Assembly: GCA_964561535.1 (NCBI GenBank)
Contig: CAZLPZ010000003.1
Coordinates: forward strand, 37,373 to 101,372
Source of the DNA: CAZLPZ01 sp964561535
Lineage (GTDB): Bacteria; Pseudomonadota; Alphaproteobacteria; Micavibrionales; Micavibrionaceae
Reading direction: 5' to 3'
DNA length: 64,000 nt
The notes under the pieces were generated by a model. It did not search any database and had not been told where the DNA came from. It saw only the letters and a list, made by a program, of their open reading frames with translations. Positions 34,734 through 43,401 of the stretch are shown here, in pieces; the first letter of the stretch is position 1, and every line of letters begins with the position of its first letter. A program made the translations under genes and the position numbers.

Positions 34734-36955
34734 ATCTTTTCTTTCAGCGTGTTTAATCGGAATGAATTTAAAATGACAAGAATTGAAGATCCTGACATTG
34801 CGAGCGCCGCAATTAACGGTGTAACATATCCAGCCATTGCGATAGGAATTGCGATCGCATTATAAAGAATGGCAAGTGCAAAATTTTCCATGATTAATAG
34901 GTTCGATCGCCGGGCAATATTATAAACTTGATATACGGGAGCCAGGGTCGGTCCTGTAAACACAATATCTGAGGCAGTTTGAGTGATATCCATCGCGGAT
35001 GAGGGTGACATGGATACATAGGCAGCCGAGAGGACGGGGGCATCATTTAATCCATCACCCACCATCAAAACTTTATATCCTTGGGCCGATAAATTTTGGA
35101 TATAATCATATTTATCTTTTGGCGTACAGTTTCCTTTGAAAAAGGGGATCCCTATATTGTTTGCGAGTGTTGCTGTACGCATTTCTGTGTCGCCGGATAA
35201 AATATGGATTGATAGATTTTCTTTTTTTAAAGATTTCAGAGTTTCGGTCATATTTATACGGGGCTTATCAAAAAAACAAAATTCGCGGGGGGCGTGGTTC
35301 GAACGCGTCATCCATAATGATAATATATTTGATGTTTTATCTTCTGTCATAGAATTTTTTGTATCAATCCCACAAAATGTAGAATGACCTAATCTGATGA
35401 TACCTGTGGGCGTGTCTGCCCATAACCCATTTCCGGGCTCTTCTGTTACGTTGAGGGGAATAATTGTGCCGCTATAGGCACGTGATATCGCACGAGAAAG
35501 GGGGTGTTTGCTGTGTATAGCGAGGGATGCGGCCCATTTCAAATCATCATCTGTATGATTTGGTGATGGGGTATAGCTAGGTTCGCCTTGTGTTAATGTA
35601 CCAGTTTTATCAAAGACAACGGTATCAATTCGGCTTAATCTTTCTAATGCATCGCCAGATTTGATTAAGATTCCTTGTTTCATTAAACGAGATACTGTAA
35701 TTATTTGGACAACTGGAACGGCAAGACCTAATGCACATGGACATGTGATAATCAATACGGTTGCCGCAATTAATAAGGCAGGTTCAAACCCGATTCCCCC
35801 TAAAAAAACCCATCCTAAAAATGAGGCCAAGGCAAGGACATGAACGACGGGTGTATAGAGTCGTGCGGCACGATCGGCGAGGCGCGTGTAATGTGCCTGG
35901 CCTTGTTCGGCAATTTCCATGAGGCGGATAACATCAGCTAAGAATGAATGTTCTGAATCGCGAGTCGATCGGATGATCAAAGGCGCACTCATATTCAAAG
36001 TACCTGAAATAACGGTATCGCCGGGTTGAACACGTACAGGCACTGTCTCGCCTGTTGCCATGGATAGATCGATATCTGAGATACCGGTGATAATGATTCC
36101 ATCGGCTGGAATGCGTTCACCCATACTCACCATTAACATCATATTGTTTGTAATCGATTTAATAGAAATTTGTCGGGGTAAATCATTTTCAAGAATAGTT
36201 GCAGTTTGGTTCATAAGTTGCAACAATTCAGTGGCCGCACCCCGGGCTCGTGCGCGAACCTTAACATCCAGATACCGTCCAATGAGCAAAAAGAACATGA
36301 GCATCACGGCCGAATCAAAATAAGCGTGGACTCCATGGTTTACGAGTTCAAATAAGCTAACTCCGATGGTTAAAATAAGGCCAACAGAAATCGGGACGTC
36401 CATATTTGTTCGTCGATGTGATAGGGCGTAAAATGCAGATCTGAAAAAGGGCTGGCCTGCGATAGCAACGGAGGGGATAGCAATAAGTGCTGACATCCAA
36501 TGTAGAAAATCGCGCATAGCAACCCCCATTGTTACGGGATCGGTGATCCATACAGCGAGGGAGAGAAGCATAATGTTCCCTGTTGCAAACCCAGAAAGGC
36601 CTAGACAGAATAATAAAAATTTTTCCTCTGACCTATCGTTATTGCCGACAGTTTGTTCATAAAAAGCGTGGGGATGATAACCCATCTCACTTAACTTTTT
36701 CCCCATATCGTTAGCAAGTGAAGGCGCACCATGCCATTTTACATTTAATCTCCGAGTTGAAAAATTTAAGCGGACGGAAGTGACGCCGTTTATAGCGCGA
36801 ATCGTTTTTTCTATGCGCGCGATACATGCTGCGCAATGAATACCATCAACGGTTAATAGTAATTGGTAATGATCGGGCTCAATTTCATTGGCATATGTGG
36901 CATACTGGGTGGGTATAGACTGATGGGAAAGTGATGTGAATTGAGAGGCTGTCAT
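34730..36955 (-). CDS. ccoI: Copper-transporting P-type ATPase CcoI
   Basis: 741 residues from the ATG at 36955, which overlaps the ccoH stop as ATGA; the frame is open to 37021. It has an N-terminal heavy-metal domain with GIHCAACIARIEK, eight membrane helices, and the P1B metal motif CPC in IITCPCALGLAVP. The phosphorylation site is VFDKTGTLTQG, and the hinge VGDGLNDAPVLSAA. The very N-terminus also has a His/Cys-containing leader (FTSLSHQS). CcoI/FixI/CtpA ATPases export copper slowly to the periplasm to supply the CuB site of cbb3 oxidase, rather than for copper resistance. The location inside ccoGHIS supports this. Confidence 0.93.
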   Translation of the reverse strand: MTASQFTSLSHQSIPTQYATYANEIEPDHYQLLLTVDGIHCAACIARIEKTIRAINGVTSVRLNFSTRRLNVKWHGAPSLANDMGKKLSEMGYHPHAFYEQTVGNNDRSEEKFLLFCLGLSGFATGNIMLLSLAVWITDPVTMGVAMRDFLHWMSALIAIPSVAIAGQPFFRSAFYALSHRRTNMDVPISVGLILTIGVSLFELVNHGVHAYFDSAVMLMFFLLIGRYLDVKVRARARGAATELLQLMNQTATILENDLPRQISIKSITNNMMLMVSMGERIPADGIIITGISDIDLSMATGETVPVRVQPGDTVISGTLNMSAPLIIRSTRDSEHSFLADVIRLMEIAEQGQAHYTRLADRAARLYTPVVHVLALASFLGWVFLGGIGFEPALLIAATVLIITCPCALGLAVPVVQIITVSRLMKQGILIKSGDALERLSRIDTVVFDKTGTLTQGEPSYTPSPNHTDDDLKWAASLAIHSKHPLSRAISRAYSGTIIPLNVTEEPGNGLWADTPTGIIRLGHSTFCGIDTKNSMTEDKTSNILSLWMTRSNHAPREFCFFDKPRINMTETLKSLKKENLSIHILSGDTEMRTATLANNIGIPFFKGNCTPKDKYDYIQNLSAQGYKVLMVGDGLNDAPVLSAAYVSMSPSSAMDITQTASDIVFTGPTLAPVYQVYNIARRSNLLIMENFALAILYNAIAIPIAMAGYVTPLIAALAMSGSSILVILNSFRLNTLKEKI

Positions 36956-37440
36956 AGGGTGAAATCCTGATGATGTGTAAAAACAACCTCCCCTTTCTGA
37001 ATATGAATACGAATTTGCCACTTTCCAGTTGTTGTTTTTGGAATATTGGCTTCATATAGACCAGGAGTGCTTGCGGTTAATGGCAGTGTAAAATCATTTT
37101 TTTCCTGCACAGGCCGAAAGAAAACGACTTGTCCAAGAGCATTTGTTACAGGTCTTCTATTCGCATCGTTTAAATAAAATAAAATTTTATGATTTTTTAC
37201 TGTGACTGTAGTTGTCCACCCTAATTTACGTTGAATTTCAGCAGATTCTAAAACTTGATTATAAGCGAGACCTGTTTCATAAGGATTTTTGATGACGGTT
37301 CCTGTTTGGGTTGATATCGCAATCACGGCCATGAATATATCGACAGCGATAAAGACGGCAAAAAAAGAAAAAACACAAATTAGGACCGTACGACTGTCAT
37401 GTTGTTTTTTGAATATGACATTTGGCTCGTTGGGCGTCAT
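36952..37440 (-). CDS. ccoH: cbb3 oxidase assembly protein CcoH/FixH
   Basis: 162 residues. One N-terminal membrane helix (VLICVFSFFAVFIAVDIFMA) is followed by a periplasmic domain with the FixH hallmarks NPYETGLAYNQVLESAEIQR and GWTTTV, ending in a beta-sandwich (GKWQIRIHIQKGEVVF). CcoH interacts with the oxidase and is required for its stability. Both ends overlap the neighbours by 4 bases (ATGA), with ccoG before and ccoI after. Confidence 0.9.
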   Translation of the reverse strand: MTPNEPNVIFKKQHDSRTVLICVFSFFAVFIAVDIFMAVIAISTQTGTVIKNPYETGLAYNQVLESAEIQRKLGWTTTVTVKNHKILFYLNDANRRPVTNALGQVVFFRPVQEKNDFTLPLTASTPGLYEANIPKTTTGKWQIRIHIQKGEVVFTHHQDFTL

Positions 37441-38873
37441 TGCCTATTTCCTGGATAGATAAATAAAGTCTGGACCTTGACTATATCCCCCGATTTTTCG
37501 TTTTGAAAGATAATATTGATATCTTGTTCATCTGTATCGCGCTGGTTTGCCTGAATAAACAGATGATCTGACTCGATCCCCCCTGGTCCTACATGCATGC
37601 GCACGGGTTGAGTGTCGGGCATGCTGCGCAGATGGATTTGGGGGGTATCAAGACCCGCCACAGAAACCAAAAATACCTGATCGTCATAGGTTTTGTTTAA
37701 AATACGGATATCATAACCATTCCGAATTTGGCCATTCGAGAGTTGAACCATCAAAGGGTTACGGTCATGCAAGACATGCATTTCAAAAACTTCGCGTGTA
37801 AATAAACTATAGAAGACAATAATGGCAACAACAGAAAGAATTGCCATATAATATAAACTGCGCGGGCGTAAAAAAATGGTTCTAAATTTTAAAGGGGTTT
37901 GTGGTTGTTCAAGATGATGCGATGAATCATATCGGATAAGTCCACGCGGCAGTGACAGTTTTTCCATCACATTGTCGCATGCATCAATGCACAGGCCGCA
38001 CGCGATACAATCAATTTGTAGTCCGTCCCGAATATCAATCCCCATGGGGCACACTTGAACACAGGCCGAACAGTCAATGCAATGTCCGCGCGTTGCAAAA
38101 TCTTCGCCCTTTTTAAAATTACCGCGGGGTTCGCCGCGGTGCGTGTCATACCCAATGACCAACGTATCTTTGTCAAACATGGCGGATTGAAACCGGGCAT
38201 AGGGACACATATAGGTGCAGACCTGTTCGCGGGAAAATCCCGCCATCAGATAGGTACTGAGTGTTAGCCCCGTAATAAAAACAGCCGGGACAAGAGGGAT
38301 ATGTCCAGATAAGATATCCTTCCACAAGGTCGGCGCATCATTAAAATAAAAAACAAAGGCACCTCCTGTGCAAAATCCAATGATTAACCATAGAATATGA
38401 GTTAACCCTTTCTTCCAAATTTTTTGAAGTGTCCACGGGGCGACATCTAGGCGTTGGCGTGCACCCCGGTCGCCCTGAATAATTTCTTCAACTTTGATAA
38501 ATAGGTCTGTCCATACGGTTTGTGGACAAAAATATCCGCACCAAACGCGACCAAAAAGCGATGTAACAAAAAACAACCCAATTGCCGCAAAAATTAAAAT
38601 TGCGGTTAGGTAATAGACTTCTTGAGGCCAGATTTCAATAAAAAACCAATAGGCGCGCGCATTATGTAGATCAATGAGAATCGCTTGATTTGGTGCATTT
38701 TCTCCCCGATCCCATCGTATAAATGGGGCGAGATAATAAAACCCCAAGGTCAGGAACATTACGATCCATTTAAGGCGGCGATAATATCCGTTAATCTTAC
38801 GTGGAAATATTTTACGGCGTTTCTCGAAATATTGTCCGATCCCGGATTCTATTTGTTCAGGGCTTTGTGTCAC
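37437..38873 (-). CDS. ccoG: cbb3 oxidase accessory ferredoxin CcoG/FixG/RdxA
   Basis: 478 residues with about five membrane helices and cytoplasmic iron-sulfur sites. One motif is CIDCSACVQVCPMGIDI, and a second CxxCxxCxxxC-type motif is CIACGLCIDACDNVM; RVWCGYFCPQTVWTDLF is the NapH/CcoG-type segment in the membrane part. The C-terminus is an Ig-like domain (IRILNKTYDDQVFLVSVAGL). CcoG reduces copper(II) for transfer to the oxidase. It overlaps the end of ccoP by 17 bases and the start of ccoH by 4. Confidence 0.92.
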   Translation of the reverse strand: MTQSPEQIESGIGQYFEKRRKIFPRKINGYYRRLKWIVMFLTLGFYYLAPFIRWDRGENAPNQAILIDLHNARAYWFFIEIWPQEVYYLTAILIFAAIGLFFVTSLFGRVWCGYFCPQTVWTDLFIKVEEIIQGDRGARQRLDVAPWTLQKIWKKGLTHILWLIIGFCTGGAFVFYFNDAPTLWKDILSGHIPLVPAVFITGLTLSTYLMAGFSREQVCTYMCPYARFQSAMFDKDTLVIGYDTHRGEPRGNFKKGEDFATRGHCIDCSACVQVCPMGIDIRDGLQIDCIACGLCIDACDNVMEKLSLPRGLIRYDSSHHLEQPQTPLKFRTIFLRPRSLYYMAILSVVAIIVFYSLFTREVFEMHVLHDRNPLMVQLSNGQIRNGYDIRILNKTYDDQVFLVSVAGLDTPQIHLRSMPDTQPVRMHVGPGGIESDHLFIQANQRDTDEQDINIIFQNEKSGDIVKVQTLFIYPGNRQ

Positions 38874-39801
38874 TTAAAATGCCGATCTTCGTTGCGGGAG
38901 TCATCGGTATTTCAACGGCGATCTTTTTTGCTTCACCGCCGCCTAACGAATAAACATAGACAGCCAGTTGCCGAATTTTTTCAGGGGAAAGGCGACCGGA
39001 CCAATAGGGCATAACGCCATGGCGAGGATTGTTTATTTGAGAGATAATACTTTCAACATCACCTTTATATAACCAAATCGTGTCGTTTAAACGGGGGGCT
39101 CCAAAATCACGACCACCCTGCCCCGTATCGCCGTGGCAAGAAGCGCAATTTGTTGCATAAATTGGGCTGCCTGGCATATTTTGTGCGGCTTTTCTTTCAG
39201 AAAGAGCGATAACATAATCTGCAACATGTTCAATTTCATCTTGCTTTAAAAGACCATCTTTACCGAAGGCGGGCATTTGTGATGTTCGGGTGTCATCATG
39301 ACCTGACCGAACGCCGTATTGTAAAGTTTGATAAATCTCATCAACTGTGCCGCCCCATAACCAATCATCATCATTTAAATTGGGATAGCCTTTGCCACCT
39401 GATGCGCCCGTACCGTGGCATGTTGCGCAATTATCTTTAAATGCTGCTGAACCTCCTGCACGTGCGAATGCATAGAGTTGAGGGTCTTTCATGATGTCAT
39501 CAAAGCTGCTTTTTGAAAACATTTCTAACCATTTGGATTGACGAATGAATATATCAGCCTGAGCATTTTTTAATTCTATGTGTTGATTGATACCTAATGT
39601 ACCTTTTGTAGATCCCGATAATGTTGGCCATGCCGGATATAACACCCAATAGGCAAACGACCAGAGGCAACAGATATAAAACACCCATAACCACCAACGT
39701 GGTGCCGGGTTATTGAGTTCTTTTAACCCGTCCCATTCGTGGCCTGTCGTTTCGATTCCGCTGATGTGATCGATTTCTTTTTTTCGGTGATCATCTGTCA
39801 T
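38857..39801 (-). CDS. ccoP: Cytochrome c oxidase cbb3-type subunit III
   Basis: A 314-residue membrane-anchored diheme cytochrome c. The N-terminus has the family motif TTGHEWDGLKELNNPAPRWW and one helix (WWLWVFYICCLWSFAYWVLY). The two heme-binding motifs are CATCHG and CASCHG, in repeated cytochrome domains with distal Met candidates in SQMPAFG and VMPYWSG. It passes electrons from cytochrome c to CcoO/CcoN. The start overlaps the ccoQ stop as ATGA. Confidence 0.95.
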   Translation of the reverse strand: MTDDHRKKEIDHISGIETTGHEWDGLKELNNPAPRWWLWVFYICCLWSFAYWVLYPAWPTLSGSTKGTLGINQHIELKNAQADIFIRQSKWLEMFSKSSFDDIMKDPQLYAFARAGGSAAFKDNCATCHGTGASGGKGYPNLNDDDWLWGGTVDEIYQTLQYGVRSGHDDTRTSQMPAFGKDGLLKQDEIEHVADYVIALSERKAAQNMPGSPIYATNCASCHGDTGQGGRDFGAPRLNDTIWLYKGDVESIISQINNPRHGVMPYWSGRLSPEKIRQLAVYVYSLGGGEAKKIAVEIPMTPATKIGILSDTKP

Positions 39802-39953
39802 ATTGAAGAATCCTCATTTAATGGAATATAGGCATATTTTTGATATTTTTTGAGCGATCCGGGACGGAAAATCCATAGGGCAATTGCTAAAAAAAGAGTT
39901 AGAAAAAAAAGAAGTCCAATCATTCCGGCGTTACTGACGATAAAATCGATCAT
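39798..39953 (-). CDS. ccoQ: cbb3 oxidase subunit IV CcoQ/FixQ
   Basis: A 51-residue single-helix protein (MIGLLFFLTLFLAIALWIFR, then PGSLKKYQKYAYIPLNED). CcoQ stabilises the assembled oxidase. It is coupled at both ends: its ATG overlaps the ccoO stop and its TGA overlaps the ccoP start. The small size, the helix followed by a (R/K)PG segment, and the place between ccoO and ccoP make the identity firm. Confidence 0.9.
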   Translation of the reverse strand: MIDFIVSNAGMIGLLFFLTLFLAIALWIFRPGSLKKYQKYAYIPLNEDSSI

Positions 39954-40747
39954 AATTTTGGCTTCTCCTGAGCAGGGGCCGGAGCCGGATCAGCAGATTT
40001 ATTTAAGGACGGCGTAATTATTTCTTCATTTTCTTCTGAAAATTGAACCATCGTTCCCAAAACCTGCAGGTAAGATACAAGCGCGTCCATTTCAGATACG
40101 ATTTCTGGTTGGCCGTCAAAATCGCGTATATTTACCTTGCCGTATCGCGCTGCAAGAGCGTCGACTTGATCTGAATTCGGATTAGCTTGAGTCACCATAT
40201 CGCTTTTGGCGCTTTCAATCATCTCATCTGTATAGGGCACGCCAACGATCCGAAGGGCTTTCAAATGTTTGGGCGCTTTGTTGATATCAACGCCAGATTT
40301 TTTCAAGAATAAATAGGTTGGCATAATCGATTCAGGCACAACATCACGTGGGTTGGCCAAATGCGATACATGCCATTCATCCGAATATTTACCCCCTACG
40401 CGCGCCAAATCGGGCCCCGTGCGTTTAGATCCCCATTGGAAGGGGTGATCATACATACTCTCGGCGGCCAGTGAATAATGGCCGTACCGTTCAACCTCGT
40501 CCCGTAACGGACGGATTTGTTGCGAATGGCACAGATAACATCCTTCACGGATGTAAATATTCTGGCCCGTCAGTTCAAGCGGGGTATAGGGTCGTACACC
40601 CTTGACCGGCTCAATCACTGTTTCCATCCGGAACAGCGGGACAATTTCAATAAGTCCTCCAATTAAAACGACGACGATGATGCCAACAAGCATCAGAATC
40701 GCGTTGCGTTCTAATTTTGTATGGCGGCGTAAGGGATCGAAACTCAT
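39950..40747 (-). CDS. ccoO: Cytochrome c oxidase cbb3-type subunit II
   Basis: A 265-residue monoheme cytochrome with an N-terminal membrane helix (AILMLVGIIVVVLIGGLIEI) and heme motif CYLCHS in IREGCYLCHSQQIRPLRDEV. Further CcoO hallmarks are RYGHYSLAAESMYDHPFQWG and KRTGPDLARVGGKYSDEWH. The C-terminus is an Ala/Pro/Glu-rich tail. It lies between ccoN and ccoQ with 4-base overlaps on both sides. Confidence 0.95.
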   Translation of the reverse strand: MSFDPLRRHTKLERNAILMLVGIIVVVLIGGLIEIVPLFRMETVIEPVKGVRPYTPLELTGQNIYIREGCYLCHSQQIRPLRDEVERYGHYSLAAESMYDHPFQWGSKRTGPDLARVGGKYSDEWHVSHLANPRDVVPESIMPTYLFLKKSGVDINKAPKHLKALRIVGVPYTDEMIESAKSDMVTQANPNSDQVDALAARYGKVNIRDFDGQPEIVSEMDALVSYLQVLGTMVQFSEENEEIITPSLNKSADPAPAPAQEKPKL

Positions 40748-42189
40748 GCGAGTGCTCCTTGTGGGATAAGAACTTTGACGGGTTTCGCGTTACGGATCGT
40801 CATATAAATATTATAAACCATCACCAATGCACCTGTAAGATACAGTGCGCCGCCCGTCGCGCGGATAATATAATAGGGATGCATGGCCATGACACTTTCA
40901 ACAAAGGAATATTGTAAAAATCCCATATCGTCATACATCCGCCACATTAAGCCTTGCATAATTCCCGATACCCACATGGATGTAATGTATAAAACGATCC
41001 CAAGCGTCGCGATCCACAGATGAAGATCAATGAGCTTTAAGGAATACATTTTATCTTTGCCCCATAGCCGAGGGATCATATAATAAAGTGCCCCAAAAGT
41101 AATAAAACCAACCCATCCTAATGCGCCTGAATGCACATGGCCAATGGTCCAATCCGTATAATGGGACAAAGAATTTATGGACCGAATTGACATCAAGGGG
41201 CCTTCAAATGTGCTCATCCCGTAAAAAGCAATGGCAATGACCATAAATTTCAAAATCGGATCGTCGCGCAATTTATGCCATGCGCCTGATAATGTCATCA
41301 TGCCGTTGATCATGCCGCCCCAAGACGGCATCCACAGCATAATCGAAAATGTCATTCCTAATGTCTGAGCCCAATCTGGCAGTGCTGTATAATGTAAATG
41401 GTGAGGTCCTGCCCAGATATAAATGAATATTAATGACCAGAAATGCAGGATCGAAAGGCGATAGGAGTATACTGGGCGGTCCGCTTGTTTCGGAACGAAA
41501 TAATACATCATCCCCAAAAACCCTGCGGTTAAGAAAAATCCAACGGCATTATGGCCATACCACCATTGGATCATCGCGCTTTGTACGCCCGCATAGGGTG
41601 AATAGCTTTTGGCCCCTAACCATTCAACCGGGATTGACACGTTATTTCCCAAATGCAGGACGGCCACCGTAATAATAAACGCCATGTAAAACCAGTTGGC
41701 GACATAGATATGTGGTTCTTTGCGTTTGATCACAGTTCCCATAAATACTAAAAAATAGGCAACCCATACAATGGTCAGCCATAAATCGGCATACCATTCT
41801 GGTTCGGCGTATTCTTTGCCTTGGGTGACGCCTAAAACATATCCAAGTGCCGCTATAACAATAAATGATTGGTATCCCCAAAATGTAAACATCGCCAGGC
41901 CATCATTCCATAACCGTACACGGCAGGTTCGTTGAACGACGTAATAACTGGTTGCAAATAATGCTGACCCTCCAAATGCGAAGACCACACCGGAAGTATG
42001 AACGGGACGAAGGCGTCCAAAGGTTAAAAATGGTTCAAAATTTAAAACTGGAAAAGCCAACTGCAGAGCAATCAACAATCCGACGGTAAATCCAATCACG
42101 CCCCAAAATACGGTTGCGAGGCTAAAAAGACGGACGATGTCATCATTGTAAGTGACAGATGTCGATGATGTCGATGAATTATCAACCAT
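40744..42189 (-). CDS. ccoN: Cytochrome c oxidase cbb3-type subunit I
   Basis: A 481-residue catalytic subunit with about twelve helices. It carries the conserved histidines for low-spin heme b, high-spin heme b3 and CuB in HTSGVVFAFGGSALFATSYY, WWYGHNAVGFFLTAGFLGMM, IWAGPHHLHYTALPDWAQTL and YTDWTIGHVHSGALGWVGF. It reduces oxygen to water with high affinity and pumps protons. First gene of the ccoNOQPGHIS operon. AAAGGA precedes the ATG, and a perfect Fnr box lies about 130 bases upstream. Confidence 0.96.
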   Translation of the reverse strand: MVDNSSTSSTSVTYNDDIVRLFSLATVFWGVIGFTVGLLIALQLAFPVLNFEPFLTFGRLRPVHTSGVVFAFGGSALFATSYYVVQRTCRVRLWNDGLAMFTFWGYQSFIVIAALGYVLGVTQGKEYAEPEWYADLWLTIVWVAYFLVFMGTVIKRKEPHIYVANWFYMAFIITVAVLHLGNNVSIPVEWLGAKSYSPYAGVQSAMIQWWYGHNAVGFFLTAGFLGMMYYFVPKQADRPVYSYRLSILHFWSLIFIYIWAGPHHLHYTALPDWAQTLGMTFSIMLWMPSWGGMINGMMTLSGAWHKLRDDPILKFMVIAIAFYGMSTFEGPLMSIRSINSLSHYTDWTIGHVHSGALGWVGFITFGALYYMIPRLWGKDKMYSLKLIDLHLWIATLGIVLYITSMWVSGIMQGLMWRMYDDMGFLQYSFVESVMAMHPYYIIRATGGALYLTGALVMVYNIYMTIRNAKPVKVLIPQGALA

Positions 42190-42313
42190 AGAATTTCCTT
42201 TTTAAGTCTCAAGAACAATTATGTTCGTTACGAAAATGCATACGAACGAAAAGCAAGAATTCATATTAATTTATAATCAAGGATGAAGATATAGGGATGG
42301 GAAAATACAGGCC

Positions 42314-42327
42314 TTGATTAAAATCAA
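42314..42327. promoter_or_regulatory. Perfect Fnr box upstream of ccoN
   Basis: TTGAT-TAAA-ATCAA, full consensus and the same core as at ompW. On the minus strand TATATC follows 20 bases after the box, the -10 position of a class II Fnr promoter, giving a leader of roughly 90 bases before ccoN. Confidence 0.87.
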
Positions 42328-42411
42328 GATGACGTGTCTTTTCCTGCACTTTTCCCTTTAATTCTTAAATAAAGCAGAAAATAAAACATAACTCTTGACG
42401 ACACTATCTCG

Positions 42412-43359
42412 TTATAGAGAATTATAATTTTCTAAATGATCGGAACTAATGACATCCATAATATGATGTCGGGTTTTGTGTTCTATTCCTTCCGGATCCA
42501 TGTGAATCATAATTTCTGTATGTGGAAACTCGCTTAAAATGCGATTTTCAGAAGCGACAGCAATATCATGTGCTGTATTCAGGGGGATCAATCCATCGAG
42601 CTCAATATCATAGGTGGCGATCATCCGCATGCCGTGGCGAATAACCCGCAAATCATGTAGGCGCAAAATCCGTTTATCGGATAAAATAAGATGGGCAAAG
42701 CGATGTTTGGTTGCGGTGTCGACCTCGCGGTCCAGTAACATATCAATTGCCGATCCGCCAATGGTATAGGTTAAACGAAACATCACCCCGGCCATGAAGA
42801 TAGCAAAGATGGGGTCAAGCCATAACCATCCCGTGATGGGAACGAGAATAAGAATGGCAAGCGCTCCGGCATTTGTCATCATATCGCCGGTGTAATGCCC
42901 GCGGTCGGCCTCGATGGCAAGGGATTTATATTTTTTAATTGTTTTAGTTTGTACCCGTACCAGTAGATATGACATTAGAATTGAAAAAATTAAGACACCA
43001 ATTCCAATCGTAGGTGCTGTGAGAGGCGTCGGAGTGATTAAATGTCGAACCCCTTCAATTGTTAATAAAACGCCACCAATTGCCAACAAAATTGACTGAG
43101 CCAAGGCGCTTAAACCTTCCATTTTACCGTGACCATAACGATGATCATCGTCCGCCGGGCGAACCGAATAAATTAAAGATGCCCACGTCATCAACGACAC
43201 AACCACATCGCCGGCTGAATCAAATAACGATGATAACACCGCTGCTGATCCTGTTTCGGTATAAGCCCAGAATTTTAAAACAGCGAGGGTCACCGCAACC
43301 ATCACGGCCAAGCGTCCTGTTGAGACAACATCACGTGCGGCTTGTTGGGTATGGGGCAT
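42412..43359 (-). CDS. Cation diffusion facilitator (FieF-like) metal exporter
   Basis: 315 residues, six membrane helices plus a C-terminal cytoplasmic domain. Metal site A residues are recognisable in SSLFDSAGDVVVS (helix 2) and in EADRGHYTGDMMTNAGALA (helix 5, HxxxD). The loop motif DDDHRYGHGKMEGLSALAQS is characteristic of FieF/YiiP-type zinc/iron exporters. The C-terminal domain contains HDLRVIRHGMRMIATYDIEL and ends with the HMDPEG-type segment. It is 42 bases downstream of accC on the same strand and may be part of that transcript. Confidence 0.87.
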   Translation of the reverse strand: MPHTQQAARDVVSTGRLAVMVAVTLAVLKFWAYTETGSAAVLSSLFDSAGDVVVSLMTWASLIYSVRPADDDHRYGHGKMEGLSALAQSILLAIGGVLLTIEGVRHLITPTPLTAPTIGIGVLIFSILMSYLLVRVQTKTIKKYKSLAIEADRGHYTGDMMTNAGALAILILVPITGWLWLDPIFAIFMAGVMFRLTYTIGGSAIDMLLDREVDTATKHRFAHLILSDKRILRLHDLRVIRHGMRMIATYDIELDGLIPLNTAHDIAVASENRILSEFPHTEIMIHMDPEGIEHKTRHHIMDVISSDHLENYNSL

Positions 43360-43401
43360 GGGATTTCCTTTATTGTCCTTCTAAATATAGGAGGACATTT
43401 T

